Below, in pieces: positions 1 to 6,201 of a stretch of DNA of 20,810 bases. Below the pieces are notes generated by a model. That model did no database searches. It saw only the letters and a program-made list of their open reading frames with translations, and was not told the origin of the DNA. This DNA is from a virus. The translations under genes were made by a program, and so were the position numbers. The DNA is taken from positions 1 to 20,810 of the IMG/VR virus record IMGVR_UViG_3300011116_000435; one strand, written 5' to 3'. The stretch's first letter is position 1. Each line of letters starts with the position of its first letter.

Positions 1-55
1 TCTTCGCTTTGAGTTTCTCGGAATAAATCCTCTGTGCAATTTCTCTATCACTCAT
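1..55 (-). CDS. Unknown protein, 5' fragment cut by the window edge
   Basis: Only the first 18 codons are visible, beginning MSDREIAQ and running off the left end on the minus strand. The ATG (55-53) shares bases with the TGA stop of the preceding gene (ATGA), the same coupling used throughout this phage, which supports a real start. The position, downstream of terminase and portal in the same direction, suggests a head-assembly gene such as a protease, scaffold or capsid protein. The visible residues are not enough to name it. Confidence 0.55.
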   Translation of the reverse strand, partial: MSDREIAQRIYSEKLKAK

Positions 56-483
56 AGAAGATTGGCCCGTAGTTGCCTTACATAGTTACGAAATGCCTGT
101 GATGATGTCGGAGAAGCAGCAACAACTTCTAGAGCTGGAAGATAAGAAATCATTCTGTCTCGATCTTCTTGTGTATCTAGATTGTTATTGATACCTAAAA
201 CTTCTGGTCCTGCACCTGCACCCATTGGGATACCAGTGGTAATTGGCTCATCTGGACGTTGTGTTGGTGCATACAATGGAGTTACTGGAGCACCTACTGC
301 AGCAGCGCGAACATCGGATGCTCTAGCGCTACGTACATCTGGAGTCTTAGCCATAGGTGCGCCTGCTTTATTAGCGGCGTTCTCTACGCCTGAACCGTAT
401 TCGGTTGATTCAAAAGACAAACCATCGGTTCTCTTGGAGAACTTGCCAGGACCTGATACGCCTGCCATTGGCCCTCTAGCCAT
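52..483 (-). CDS. Hypothetical protein of the head module, 143 aa
   Basis: Not recognised as a known family. The first 100 residues are rich in Gly, Ala, Pro and Ser with little predicted order. The last 45 or so, from about LDTQEDRDRM, look helical and end in a basic RNYVRQLRANLL tail. There is no signal peptide, membrane segment or cysteine pattern. The ATG at 483 follows GGAGG with a 6-nt gap and overlaps the upstream gene by 8 nt, so translation is probably coupled. Its place between portal and the truncated next gene suggests a virion or assembly role, perhaps a scaffold-like or minor head protein. That is inference from position only. Confidence 0.75.
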   Translation of the reverse strand: MARGPMAGVSGPGKFSKRTDGLSFESTEYGSGVENAANKAGAPMAKTPDVRSARASDVRAAAVGAPVTPLYAPTQRPDEPITTGIPMGAGAGPEVLGINNNLDTQEDRDRMISYLPALEVVAASPTSSQAFRNYVRQLRANLL

Positions 484-694
484 TGTTGTCCTCCATCTTC
501 TCTAAATCTGATGTGAATTGTTCCCACACTTTAGAAACTTTTGTTTTTCTATTTGCGTTATACACTGCTAAATCTAAAATCTCTGATGCGAGCATCTCTA
601 TGGCTCGGATTATATTTACTGCAAAACCTGATATAACTACTAAGAAATCGGCGAGAGTGATAGAACGCGGTACATAATCTTTATCATCGTCCAC
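476..694 (-). CDS. Small membrane-type protein, 72 aa
   Basis: Function unknown. The start is GTG at 694, preceded by GGAGG with 7 nt spacing; no in-frame ATG fits as well. Residues about 11-40 form one long, largely hydrophobic helix (ITLADFLVVISGFAVNII and onward) that could be a transmembrane segment. It is flanked by an acidic N-terminus (MDDDKD) and a charged C-terminal half with predicted amphipathic helix. It lies between the 44-residue gene and the 143-residue gene on the minus strand and is co-oriented with terminase and portal. A helical structural adaptor is an alternative to a membrane protein. Confidence 0.75.
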   Translation of the reverse strand: MDDDKDYVPRSITLADFLVVISGFAVNIIRAIEMLASEILDLAVYNANRKTKVSKVWEQFTSDLEKMEDNNG

Positions 695-715
695 GTTCTA
701 TCCTCCCAAATAACA

Positions 716-850
716 CTAAGCCTTCTTGCCTTTGCGTCCTGCTGGAGCATAGCCAAACTTTACATCTGACTTTGCTGGCTTCTTGGTATCCATCTTGCCT
801 TTTGTTGGCTGTTGCATTGGAGCAGCAGCGCGACCACCTTTTTTATTCAT
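716..850 (-). CDS. Small basic protein downstream of portal, 44 aa
   Basis: The ORF runs ATG (850) to TAG (716) and is preceded by GGGAGG about 8 nt upstream. The product is very basic: it starts MNKKGGRAAAPMQQ and ends in a Lys/Arg/Gly-rich tail (AGRKGKKA). No cysteines or hydrophobic segment are present. The high charge suggests contact with nucleic acid or with an acidic partner. It sits 11 nt after the portal stop codon and 21 nt before the next start, so it belongs to the same transcript. No family is recognised; strong ribosome binding site and tight packing are the main evidence. Confidence 0.7.
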   Translation of the reverse strand: MNKKGGRAAAPMQQPTKGKMDTKKPAKSDVKFGYAPAGRKGKKA

Positions 851-861
851 ATTACACCTCC

Positions 862-2589
862 CTACCCTGCAATAGATGCGAGTAACGTAGCAATGTCTGG
901 ACGAGCGCCAGCAGCAGGGGCCGCACCCATTTGTTCTGGAGTTGGCTGCGAGGCAGGAACGGGGGCCATACCTGCTGCTGGAACTTGTTCGCCCATTGGC
1001 ATTTCTGGTTGTGGCTCTGGCATAAATACCTTCTCCACAATAGTCTCTAGCTGTAATCCCTTTTGACGACCTTTGATTACCTCGGCGATTCGAGAAACAA
1101 TCTGAGAAGGATCCTGACCTTGTGCAGCAAGCGCTGGGATAGCTTGGGCATACTGAGCAACAGCAACGCGCAAAGAATCGCGCATCTCTTCAATGTCAAC
1201 ACGTTGTTCTTCTTGAGTAACATTCAACTCCATTGGAATTTCGCGGCGTACATAATCACGTGATACAAGTTTGTCAGAGCGCATCTGTAGCAAAGCAATG
1301 ATTGCGTTGTTTGGATTCATACCCGACATAATTCCGTAGCGCACATCTACGCCGTATTCACCAGCGATAGCCTTGCTTGGAATGTACTTCATATTGAATG
1401 GAGTACCGTCGTCAACGCCCTTGATTTCTTTCTGGATGCTGCCGAAAATCTTCTCGTCTACTTCAAAGCAGAGCGATACAAGTTCCATAAATAGGCGTGC
1501 AAACTGTGCTTGTGCTGCACGAACTTGTGTATCAAAGCCTGCTTGTAGCGCTTGAACTCCGCGACCTGTAATAATGGAGGCATCGATATTTCCAGAACGA
1601 ACTTCTGGGTAGCGAGCACCAAGACGAAGTTCACGTTCTAGAACGCTGGACTCGGTAAATACTCCAGGAGGTAGTTCTAGCGGTACACGACGGATTGCCT
1701 GTGGATTAGCAGAGCGCATAATGGAATCAGGGCCAAGTGCGAGTTCTTGGACATCCTGCGGAATAGCAATCGGTGCTTGAATGGATTTCTCTGCTGCTTG
1801 AATCTGCAATACAGCAAAGCGAGCACGAGCAAGTTGTACCGCTAGAATATCATCGAACTGACCACGTGCTTCGCCATCAAGAGATGAACGAACTGCAACG
1901 CGAGCCATACACTTTCCAACAGGATTAGGAATGTTAGATAGAACGAGGTTATTGCGTTCTGGGATAAATATTAGATCTTGGTCTTTGTCGTGGTAACGAA
2001 CCAAGGTGACTGCTTGTGCGCCAGATGCCAATGGCATACGTGGCATAATCTGTGTAGCAAACTCTGGATATTGCGCTGCTAGAGATTCAGCATCGCTAAT
2101 TGTAATCTGTGTAAGTGAGATGCAACGACCAAATCTATCAATCTCTGGATAAACACCGAATGGGTTGAGCAAGCGGATACGTGGATTGTTATTCTCGTAA
2201 TCCATCTCTACCATTGCTGGCAGCATTCCGTAGGTGTTGAACCAGTCAGCACCGTTGTACATTTGAATCTGTAGTTCAGAACCTGAGACGTAATAGTTAG
2301 CGATACGGGTACGAGTATCTGCAGCCTTGCGTGCTGAGTCTGAAACCATATTGGTAGCAGCGCAGTTGAAGGATGGAAGAGGTGCCATCACTTCTGCTAG
2401 GTCACGAGCGGCTACATCTACAAAGTTAGCAACAAGAGGCTTGGGGTATTCTTCTGAGAACATAGCAGGATAGACCTTGCTGATGTCTCCTTGACGTACC
2501 GATAGTACGTCGCGCATACGCTGATCGCGTGGTGCGTACTTCGTTTGAAGTCGCGCAACCTTAGCGATTACCTCTTTGACTGTAAGCAC
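862..2589 (-). CDS. Portal protein (probable), 575 aa
   Basis: The portal forms the dodecameric ring at one capsid vertex through which DNA enters and leaves and to which the terminase docks. The call rests on length (575 aa), position 8 nt after the terminase stop, and content: an N-terminal segment with YPKPLVANFVDVAARDLAE, then MYNGADWFNTYGMLPAMVEMDY and LLNPFGVYPEID, patterns typical of portal wing and clip regions in many actinophages. The long helical C-terminal half is followed by a flexible Pro/Gln/Met-rich tail of about 50 residues. The start is GTG at 2589 with TAGGAG 5 nt upstream. No enzymatic motif is seen. A different large head protein is possible but less likely at this position. 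Confidence 0.8.
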   Translation of the reverse strand: MLTVKEVIAKVARLQTKYAPRDQRMRDVLSVRQGDISKVYPAMFSEEYPKPLVANFVDVAARDLAEVMAPLPSFNCAATNMVSDSARKAADTRTRIANYYVSGSELQIQMYNGADWFNTYGMLPAMVEMDYENNNPRIRLLNPFGVYPEIDRFGRCISLTQITISDAESLAAQYPEFATQIMPRMPLASGAQAVTLVRYHDKDQDLIFIPERNNLVLSNIPNPVGKCMARVAVRSSLDGEARGQFDDILAVQLARARFAVLQIQAAEKSIQAPIAIPQDVQELALGPDSIMRSANPQAIRRVPLELPPGVFTESSVLERELRLGARYPEVRSGNIDASIITGRGVQALQAGFDTQVRAAQAQFARLFMELVSLCFEVDEKIFGSIQKEIKGVDDGTPFNMKYIPSKAIAGEYGVDVRYGIMSGMNPNNAIIALLQMRSDKLVSRDYVRREIPMELNVTQEEQRVDIEEMRDSLRVAVAQYAQAIPALAAQGQDPSQIVSRIAEVIKGRQKGLQLETIVEKVFMPEPQPEMPMGEQVPAAGMAPVPASQPTPEQMGAAPAAGARPDIATLLASIAG

Positions 2590-2597
2590 TTGTTCTC

Positions 2598-4472
2598 CTA
2601 AATGAACTGTCTGTCTTTTTCAGCAAGCAGTTCATCGATATTGATGACTTTACGTTTGCCTTGTTCGTATCGTGATAAGAATGGATTTCGCATATGGTGT
2701 GTTGTGTGGATACCTTGGTTGAGCCATTCACGTACTTTGATTTCACAGAACCAAAGAGCCATCACCATATCGGTCTTACCTTTGGTCGTAGGCGACCAGG
2801 TAATAAGTTGTTCTATAAGACTCTTGATATTTTCAGTTTGGTCTGATGGCAGATGAATTAGATTATCTCTATGATGCTTTCCATCTTGCTGCTTGGTACC
2901 AAAGAGGGTGGACATAGATGCCACACCGAAGCCTGCATCCCACTTGTTATTACCAGTGTGGTGCTCTCTTAGTACAGTTCCTTTGGATGCAAGGAATTGT
3001 CTAATTCCCTCATCTTGCGTGAGAAAAGATTGAAAGGCATTGCGCTCGACGATCCATTCCGAAGGCGCATATACGTTAGTCCAATCGGTAATGAGTTGTC
3101 TGATTTGTGCAGGCGTAGGACGTGTAATCTTGATAGCGTCAACAATGTAGCGCTTATGAGATATCCGATCAACCGCATAACAGACTGCCGCTGTGTCTCC
3201 GACCATTGCTGGGTCAAGTCCACAAACAAAACTGAAACCGTTGAGGTCTTTGGGATGACCTGGATTGCCAGGCACCAATCGACCTGCTCGTCGCATTCCA
3301 TCGATAGAGCCTTTCACACATACAGGGTCAAAGATTGCATCATCAGATATATCTTGCTGCTGATAAATCAAAGCCCACGTAGAGGCATCCATCGCTTGAC
3401 GCTCGTTGAAAAGGTTACGTCCATTCCAGCGGGGCCATAGACCCTCTTGCGTCTTCTGCTCTTCTGGTTGTCCATCAAAGGGTTGGTCTGAGTAAGGCCA
3501 GAGAGTGGTCCACTTGTCAGGGTCTTCATTAGATTCCAGCAGGGCTGGCATAGCCAGATAGGTCCAAGGGACCAGACCACCAGGGTATCTATCTTGAGAG
3601 CGTAGTTCTTTGTATAAATCTACTGCAGCTACGCGGGTACCGATAACGATGAGCTTGCCTGTCGGGTTGAGACGGGAGCGTACATCTTGGGTAAGCCACT
3701 TGATTTGTCGTTCAAAGTCATTTGCGTTAGACAGCGTTACTGCGTCGTCTATGAGAATCATATCGGCACGCTTACCGTAAATCTGACCACCGATACCAAC
3801 TGCCTCGATATTGGGGTCCTTCTCAGATGACTCTCTGAGTTCATCACCGAAGGTGACGCGGGTTTGCTGCCAAGAGGCAGTCTTAGATTTGAACCCAACC
3901 CCAGCGGCGTATGCCTGCTGTAGTTCTTCGTACATTGGATGCGTCAGTCGCTGCTTGATAGCATAAAGGAAGTCTGCGGCTAGACGCTGGGTTTGGGAAA
4001 CTATGAGAACTCTAAAGTTCGGGTTATTAACAATCTTGTAGGTGACATAATCCACCGTCACCGTAATTGACTTTGCGTGGTTGGGTGGGATGTTCAAGAG
4101 GATACGGTTATCTCCGATACCCTTTTCGTACTTCATAGCGGGGTGGAACCAGGAAGGTTCTCTACCCTCAATAACATCTATCAAATTCTTTTGGTGGGCA
4201 AATGTCTCTTGCTTGAGATACTTCTTGCGCCAGGTAACGAAATCTAGGCCAAGGGCTGCTTGGTCAGCAAAGTTCTTTTCTACTGCCCCAAGTCTGGTTC
4301 TATCGGCTAGGCTACGAAATACCTCATCAGACTTACGATAGTACTCGTAGGACTTGATGGATTTGCCAGCCACCTGACAGGCTTGTTCTACTGTCATACC
4401 CTCTGCCATACATTGGAGGATGACCTTCTTAGCCTTGTCTGCCTCTTTGGTCTTATTAGGTGTGACTGTCAT
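2598..4472 (-). CDS. terL: Terminase large subunit, 624 aa, with N-terminal HTH-like segment
   Basis: This is the packaging motor: an N-terminal ATPase pumps DNA and a C-terminal RNase H-fold nuclease cuts concatemers. Residues 129-136 (PPNHAKSI) form a degenerate Walker A with Ala in place of the usual Gly. Residues 236-244 (ADMILIDDA) are Walker B plus catalytic acid, and LIVIGTR (274-280) is the coupling motif. Nuclease acidic residues lie in CGLDPAM (D420), WIVERNAF (E476) and the C-terminal DMVMALWF. Residues about 12-50 resemble a helix-turn-helix (GMTVEQACQVAGKSIKSY), usual for a small terminase subunit. The open frame continues upstream to 4628, but that extension crosses strong hairpins and looks non-coding. 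I chose ATG 4472, which has AGGA upstream. Confidence 0.93.
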   Translation of the reverse strand: MTVTPNKTKEADKAKKVILQCMAEGMTVEQACQVAGKSIKSYEYYRKSDEVFRSLADRTRLGAVEKNFADQAALGLDFVTWRKKYLKQETFAHQKNLIDVIEGREPSWFHPAMKYEKGIGDNRILLNIPPNHAKSITVTVDYVTYKIVNNPNFRVLIVSQTQRLAADFLYAIKQRLTHPMYEELQQAYAAGVGFKSKTASWQQTRVTFGDELRESSEKDPNIEAVGIGGQIYGKRADMILIDDAVTLSNANDFERQIKWLTQDVRSRLNPTGKLIVIGTRVAAVDLYKELRSQDRYPGGLVPWTYLAMPALLESNEDPDKWTTLWPYSDQPFDGQPEEQKTQEGLWPRWNGRNLFNERQAMDASTWALIYQQQDISDDAIFDPVCVKGSIDGMRRAGRLVPGNPGHPKDLNGFSFVCGLDPAMVGDTAAVCYAVDRISHKRYIVDAIKITRPTPAQIRQLITDWTNVYAPSEWIVERNAFQSFLTQDEGIRQFLASKGTVLREHHTGNNKWDAGFGVASMSTLFGTKQQDGKHHRDNLIHLPSDQTENIKSLIEQLITWSPTTKGKTDMVMALWFCEIKVREWLNQGIHTTHHMRNPFLSRYEQGKRKVINIDELLAEKDRQFI

Positions 4473-4500
4473 TAGATCCTGTCGATGGATAGAACTATCC

Positions 4501-4652
4501 CCACTAAAAGTGGTGCAGCGCACCACACAACGGGGCTTAGCGCCCCGAAGCGACCTTAGGAGCAAGGGGGTAAGTTGGTAACCGTTATCGGGCGCGTAGC
4601 GTGAGCGCAGCGCCCTCTGTGGTCGCAAATGCTAGGGCTGGGTCGCATTTGC
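4501..4652. repeat. GC-rich multi-hairpin block in the terminase leader
   Basis: Perfect inverted repeats follow one another: CCACT/AGTGG (4501-4513), overlapping GTGGTGC/GCACCAC (4510-4526, 3-nt loop), CGGGGC/GCCCCG (4531-4547), GGGCGC/GCGCCC (4590-4615) with an inner GCG/CGC, and GCAAATGC/GCATTTGC (4625-4652). Read on the plus strand, the second and third are followed by GCGACC (4550-4555) and AGGAG, the same order as in the block near 16446-16500. If the -10 at 4658-4663 is used, the leftward RNA would start at about 4651 and carry the whole block as a leader of about 180 nt before terL. The inverted repeats are exact; any role (leader RNA, packaging signal, inserted element) is inference. 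Confidence 0.7.
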
Positions 4653-4657
4653 TCCCT

Positions 4658-4663
4658 ACTATA
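4658..4663 (-). promoter_or_regulatory. Possible -10 box for leftward terminase transcription
   Basis: On the minus strand the bases read TATAGT, five of six matches to TATAAT, inside an AT-rich stretch (TATATATA). The hexamer 17 nt upstream (TGCGCT) does not resemble TTGACA, so a -35 is lacking. A phage sigma factor, an activator at the nearby dyad (4698-4713), or chance are all possible. The predicted RNA start is near 4651, at the outer edge of the hairpin block. Confidence 0.3.
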
Positions 4664-4697
4664 TATAAGGCAGAAAAAATAGCGCATTTCTCTATTA

Positions 4698-4713
4698 TGT
4701 GACGAAAGTCACC
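4698..4713. promoter_or_regulatory. Crp/GlxR-like dyad TGTGA-N6-TCACC
   Basis: TGTGA, six bases, then TCACC differs at one position from the TGTGA-N6-TCACA consensus bound by Crp-family regulators, including actinobacterial GlxR and Crp. The same bases make a 5-bp hairpin (GTGAC/GTCAC, loop GAAA), so an RNA role is an alternative. It lies 35 nt upstream of the possible leftward -10 (4663), a distance at which a Crp-family protein could activate transcription. Confidence 0.35.
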
Positions 4714-4834
4714 TTATTCGCGGCATCTTTATATACAAAACGGACATAGTACCCCCGATTTAGGAGAGATATTTATAGTGGGAGTACAGGTACCGCCCGC
4801 GTGTTTTTTAGCATCACGGGGTCTGTTTTTGTGC

Positions 4835-4859
4835 GGGATACTCTTTAGAGAGTGTTCCC
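4835..4859. other. Hairpin in the control region
   Basis: GGGA-T-ACTCT (4835-4844), loop TTAG, AGAGT-GT-TCCC (4849-4859) forms a stem of nine base pairs interrupted by one small bulge. No T-run follows on the plus strand and no A-run precedes it, so it is not a typical intrinsic terminator. Its role is unknown. Confidence 0.4.
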
Positions 4860-4862
4860 TTG

Positions 4863-4877
4863 AGTGGTCAGACCACT
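4863..4877. promoter_or_regulatory. 15-nt dyad, operator-like
   Basis: AGTGGTC-A-GACCACT is a perfect 7-bp inverted repeat around a single central base. Such short-centred symmetry cannot form a stable RNA loop and is more typical of a binding site for a dimeric DNA-binding protein. No regulator can be assigned. Confidence 0.35.
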
Positions 4878-5009
4878 TACCCTATGAGGGCGGTCTAACC
4901 CATCGGCACCCTTGCGCCCCCTGCCCCCTGCCTCTTTCCAATATCTCTTTATTTAATAAACTCAGATAAATCTCAGACGATACTCAACCCTCAACCTATA
5001 CTTTAGATC

Positions 5010-5021
5010 GAACAACTGTTC
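5010..5021. promoter_or_regulatory. LexA/SOS-like box GAAC-N4-GTTC
   Basis: GAAC-AACT-GTTC matches the 12-bp core of the LexA box known in Bacillus and actinobacteria; the flanking TC on the left also fits the mycobacterial form (TCGAAC-N4-GTTCGA), while the right flank reads TA. A second, degenerate site shares the ten bases CAACTGTTCT and lies exactly 21 bp (two helical turns) further right, with GTTC at 5039-5042. The pair sits about 70-100 bp upstream of the rightward promoter, so host LexA or a phage repressor could control early transcription there. Binding itself is inferred. Confidence 0.45.
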
Positions 5022-5109
5022 TATTTCGCAACACAACTGTTCTGTAATTCCTATCCATTACGGGCTAAAGGTTTGACCGATTATGACCGCTTTATTTTCG
5101 TGTTTCGTA

Positions 5110-5139
5110 TTGACAAGTTAGATTAGCCTCACCTATCCT
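5110..5139 (+). promoter_or_regulatory. Rightward early promoter (candidate)
   Basis: A perfect -35 hexamer TTGACA (5110-5115) is followed after 18 nt by TATCCT (5134-5139), matching TATAAT at four of six positions including the key TA and final T. The expected RNA start is near 5146, giving a leader of about 38 nt before the ATG at 5184. It is the only consensus-like promoter seen upstream of the plus-strand gene block and would use the host housekeeping sigma factor. Confidence 0.55.
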
Positions 5140-5183
5140 TCTCTCATCGGCAACACCGCCGAACGAACCGAAAAGGGGCAAAA

Positions 5184-5315
5184 ATGAACTGCGAAAACTG
5201 CGGTCAATTCGGAAAAATCAAATACCAATACCAATGGGAAAATGTTCAAGAGGTAACAATTTTTTGCGAAGAGTGTTTTGACTTGATGGTAAAACTCAAC
5301 AGAGGAGAAAACTAA
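5184..5315 (+). CDS. Zinc-ribbon miniprotein, 43 aa, first gene of the early operon
   Basis: The 43-residue product has C3-x2-C6 and C28-x2-C31, a spacing typical of a treble-clef or zinc-ribbon fold that holds one zinc ion. The segment between is aromatic and polar (KIKYQYQWENVQ) and the C-terminus is short and charged. ATG at 5184 follows AAAAGGGG with a 5-nt gap. One base separates its stop from the next start, so the two are co-translated. As the first gene after the TTGACA promoter it should be expressed immediately on infection; a host-takeover or nucleic-acid-binding role is inference. Confidence 0.72.
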   Translation: MNCENCGQFGKIKYQYQWENVQEVTIFCEECFDLMVKLNRGEN

Positions 5316-5316
5316 A

Positions 5317-5520
5317 ATGACACGCAAAGACTACGAACTCATCGCAAAAGTTCTACGAGAGAATCAAGATTTTGACGGCGTAGTATCGCCACACGCTCAA
5401 ATTGCGGTGGCTCTCGCTACCGAATTACAAAAGGATAACCCTCGTTTTTCCCCTGCTAGATTTCTCGAAGCGTGCGAGGTTAGCCCCTTCGAGATAGCGT
5501 TCGAGGAAATCTTCGCCTAG
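5317..5520 (+). CDS. Hypothetical early protein, 67 aa
   Basis: A helical, acidic protein starting MTRKDYELIAKVLRE and including a PHAQIAVALATELQKDNPRF segment. This layout is common among small actinophage proteins of unknown function, from general familiarity rather than a search. There are no membrane segments; one cysteine lies in LEACEVSP. AGAGGAG lies inside the end of the preceding gene at a suitable distance. A structured 81-nt gap follows before the next gene. Confidence 0.8.
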   Translation: MTRKDYELIAKVLRENQDFDGVVSPHAQIAVALATELQKDNPRFSPARFLEACEVSPFEIAFEEIFA

Positions 5521-5521
5521 C

Positions 5522-5582
5522 GTCTGCCTATCGCTCACCCTCACGGGTGGGCGGTGGGGAGGTTCTAGCCGAACGAGCAGAC
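5522..5582 (+). other. Structured intergenic segment between early genes
   Basis: GTCTGC (5522-5527) pairs with GCAGAC (5577-5582), enclosing a hairpin CACCC/GGGTG (5536-5549, loop TCAC) and a G-rich stretch. The segment lies directly after one stop codon and directly before the CGAAAGGATAAG start module of the next gene. It could be an RNA processing or stability element; there is no terminal T-run, so a terminator is unlikely. Confidence 0.35.
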
Positions 5583-5584
5583 CC

Positions 5585-5596
5585 CGAAAGGATAAG
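5585..5596 (+). repeat. Start module CGAAAGGATAAG, copy 1
   Basis: This 12-mer recurs exactly at 6202-6213 and 6897-6908 on the plus strand, each time 3-5 nt before a start codon, and once on the minus strand at 9741-9752. AAAGGA inside it is a Shine-Dalgarno core, but identity extends beyond what a ribosome needs. Here it precedes the ATG at 5602 by 5 nt. Confidence 0.6.
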
Positions 5597-5601
5597 CAAC
5601 A

Positions 5602-5817
5602 ATGGACAGCAACGAACTACTAAAGGAGGCGTTAGAGGTTGCCGCTTCTAACTTTGACTTTGACGGCGACTACGAAAAGGCGGAAGCAACCCGAAAACTA
5701 GTCAATGAGTTCGCCTCTGGCGTTAGGTATGCCCTCGATTACCTCTCAGACCTTTACGAAGGAATCGAAGAAACAACCCTGTGGGCGGAGTTTATGAACG
5801 AAAAGGAGAACTCATAA
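5602..5817 (+). CDS. Hypothetical early protein, 71 aa
   Basis: Function unknown. The product is acidic and predicted mostly helical, with repeated Glu/Asp/Ala (MDSNELLKEALEVAASNFDF and onward) and no Cys, His clusters or membrane segment. It starts 5 nt after the CGAAAGGATAAG module. The final A of its TAA stop is the first base of the next ATG (TAATG), a coupling that recurs along this operon. Acidic small early phage proteins sometimes inhibit host DNA-binding proteins; nothing here proves that. Confidence 0.78.
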   Translation: MDSNELLKEALEVAASNFDFDGDYEKAEATRKLVNEFASGVRYALDYLSDLYEGIEETTLWAEFMNEKENS

Positions 5818-5966
5818 TGAAGCCCTCTAGTTTTGACCGATGGATTACCACAGACACTTACGGCGAGAGAGTTCAGGCAGAAACAGAGTTCAACGACACG
5901 GCACGGGCTTATTGTGGAAAGTGTCAAAAGTTCCACAACGGAAACTGTGGGAAGGAGGGCGCATAA
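5817..5966 (+). CDS. Small Cys/His protein, 49 aa
   Basis: A 49-residue product with C33-x2-C36, H40 and C44 near its C-terminus (AYCGKCQKFHNGNCGKEGA), a CCHC arrangement able to bind one zinc. The N-terminal 30 residues are polar (MKPSSFDRWITTDTYGE). The frame is open further upstream, but ATG 5817 is preferred because AAGGAG lies 8 nt before it and it overlaps the preceding stop as TAATG. The next gene overlaps its stop in the same way. Confidence 0.72.
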   Translation: MKPSSFDRWITTDTYGERVQAETEFNDTARAYCGKCQKFHNGNCGKEGA

Positions 5967-6130
5967 TGAAGGAGGTTATTTTCAACGCCGTGCGAAACCC
6001 TCAAAACGGCTCAATAGTCTGTTCTGGTATGTGTGATCAGGGCTATCTAGAAACGAAGGTGTATTACGGCTATACCATAAAAGAGGCGCGGAGATTATTC
6101 AGAGAATATTTGAGAGCCATCAACGCCTGA
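5966..6130 (+). CDS. Hypothetical early protein, 54 aa
   Basis: The short protein begins MKEVIFNAVRNPQNGSIVCSG and ends in an amphipathic helix (EARRLFREYLRAINA). It has two cysteines (C19, C23) and no membrane segment. The pattern of two strands, YYGYTIKEA and a helix is like small proteins found widely in actinophages and annotated only as hypothetical. A longer reading of the frame from 5840 exists, but the strong GAAGGAGG just upstream and the TAATG overlap fix the start at 5966. An 86-nt gap holding two hairpins follows. Confidence 0.75.
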   Translation: MKEVIFNAVRNPQNGSIVCSGMCDQGYLETKVYYGYTIKEARRLFREYLRAINA

Positions 6131-6141
6131 TGCTTGCCTCT

Positions 6142-6191
6142 CTCTCAGAGTTAGTCTAACCTCTGAGAGTGGGGGAAGGTATTAGACCTTC
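6142..6191 (+). other. Two adjacent hairpins in an intergenic gap
   Basis: CTCTCAGAG (6142-6150) and CTCTGAGAG (6161-6169) form a perfect 9-bp stem with a 10-nt loop; GAAGGT (6175-6180) and ACCTTC (6186-6191) form a perfect 6-bp stem with loop ATTAG. They sit between a stop codon and the second CGAAAGGATAAG module. No T-run follows, so partial termination, RNA processing or 3'-end protection of the upstream message are the plausible roles. Confidence 0.45.
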
Positions 6192-6201
6192 ACAACTACA
6201 A

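Larger units (their letters stand above)
4473..5183. other. Non-coding divergent control region
   Basis: About 710 bp without a convincing gene separate the leftward terminase start (4472) from the rightward early operon (5184). From left to right it holds a hairpin-dense GC-rich block (4501-4652), a possible leftward -10 (4658-4663), a Crp/GlxR-like dyad (4698-4713), a hairpin (4835-4859), a 15-nt dyad (4863-4877), a pyrimidine-rich C-tract (about 4908-4940), a SOS-like box with a half-copy 21 bp away (5010-5042) and a rightward promoter (5110-5139). A rightward frame at 4778-4969 is open but lacks a ribosome binding site and has no protein-like character. By inference this is the early/late switch and a possible location for packaging or replication signals. 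Confidence 0.7.

Noticed and set aside
812-1555. Plus-strand frames inside the portal gene
   Set aside because: They mirror the portal codon structure on the opposite strand and have no start signals.
2969-3580. Alternative-frame ORFs inside the terminase gene on both strands
   Set aside because: The terminase frame carries all ATPase and nuclease motifs; the others show none and are shadows.
4473-4628. N-terminal extension of the terminase frame to 4628 (52 more residues)
   Set aside because: The extension is read through perfect palindromes, is Arg/Leu/Cys-rich without domain character, and has no ribosome site at 4628; ATG 4472 has AGGA upstream.
4778-4969. Plus-strand 63-residue frame in the control region
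   Set aside because: It has no Shine-Dalgarno, runs through the hairpin, the dyad and a C-tract, and its product (Cys/Pro/Leu patches) looks random.
5133-5327. Minus-strand 64-residue frame opposite the first early gene
   Set aside because: It is antisense to a clear zinc-ribbon gene and to the promoter leader, with no ribosome site. It reads like a shadow.
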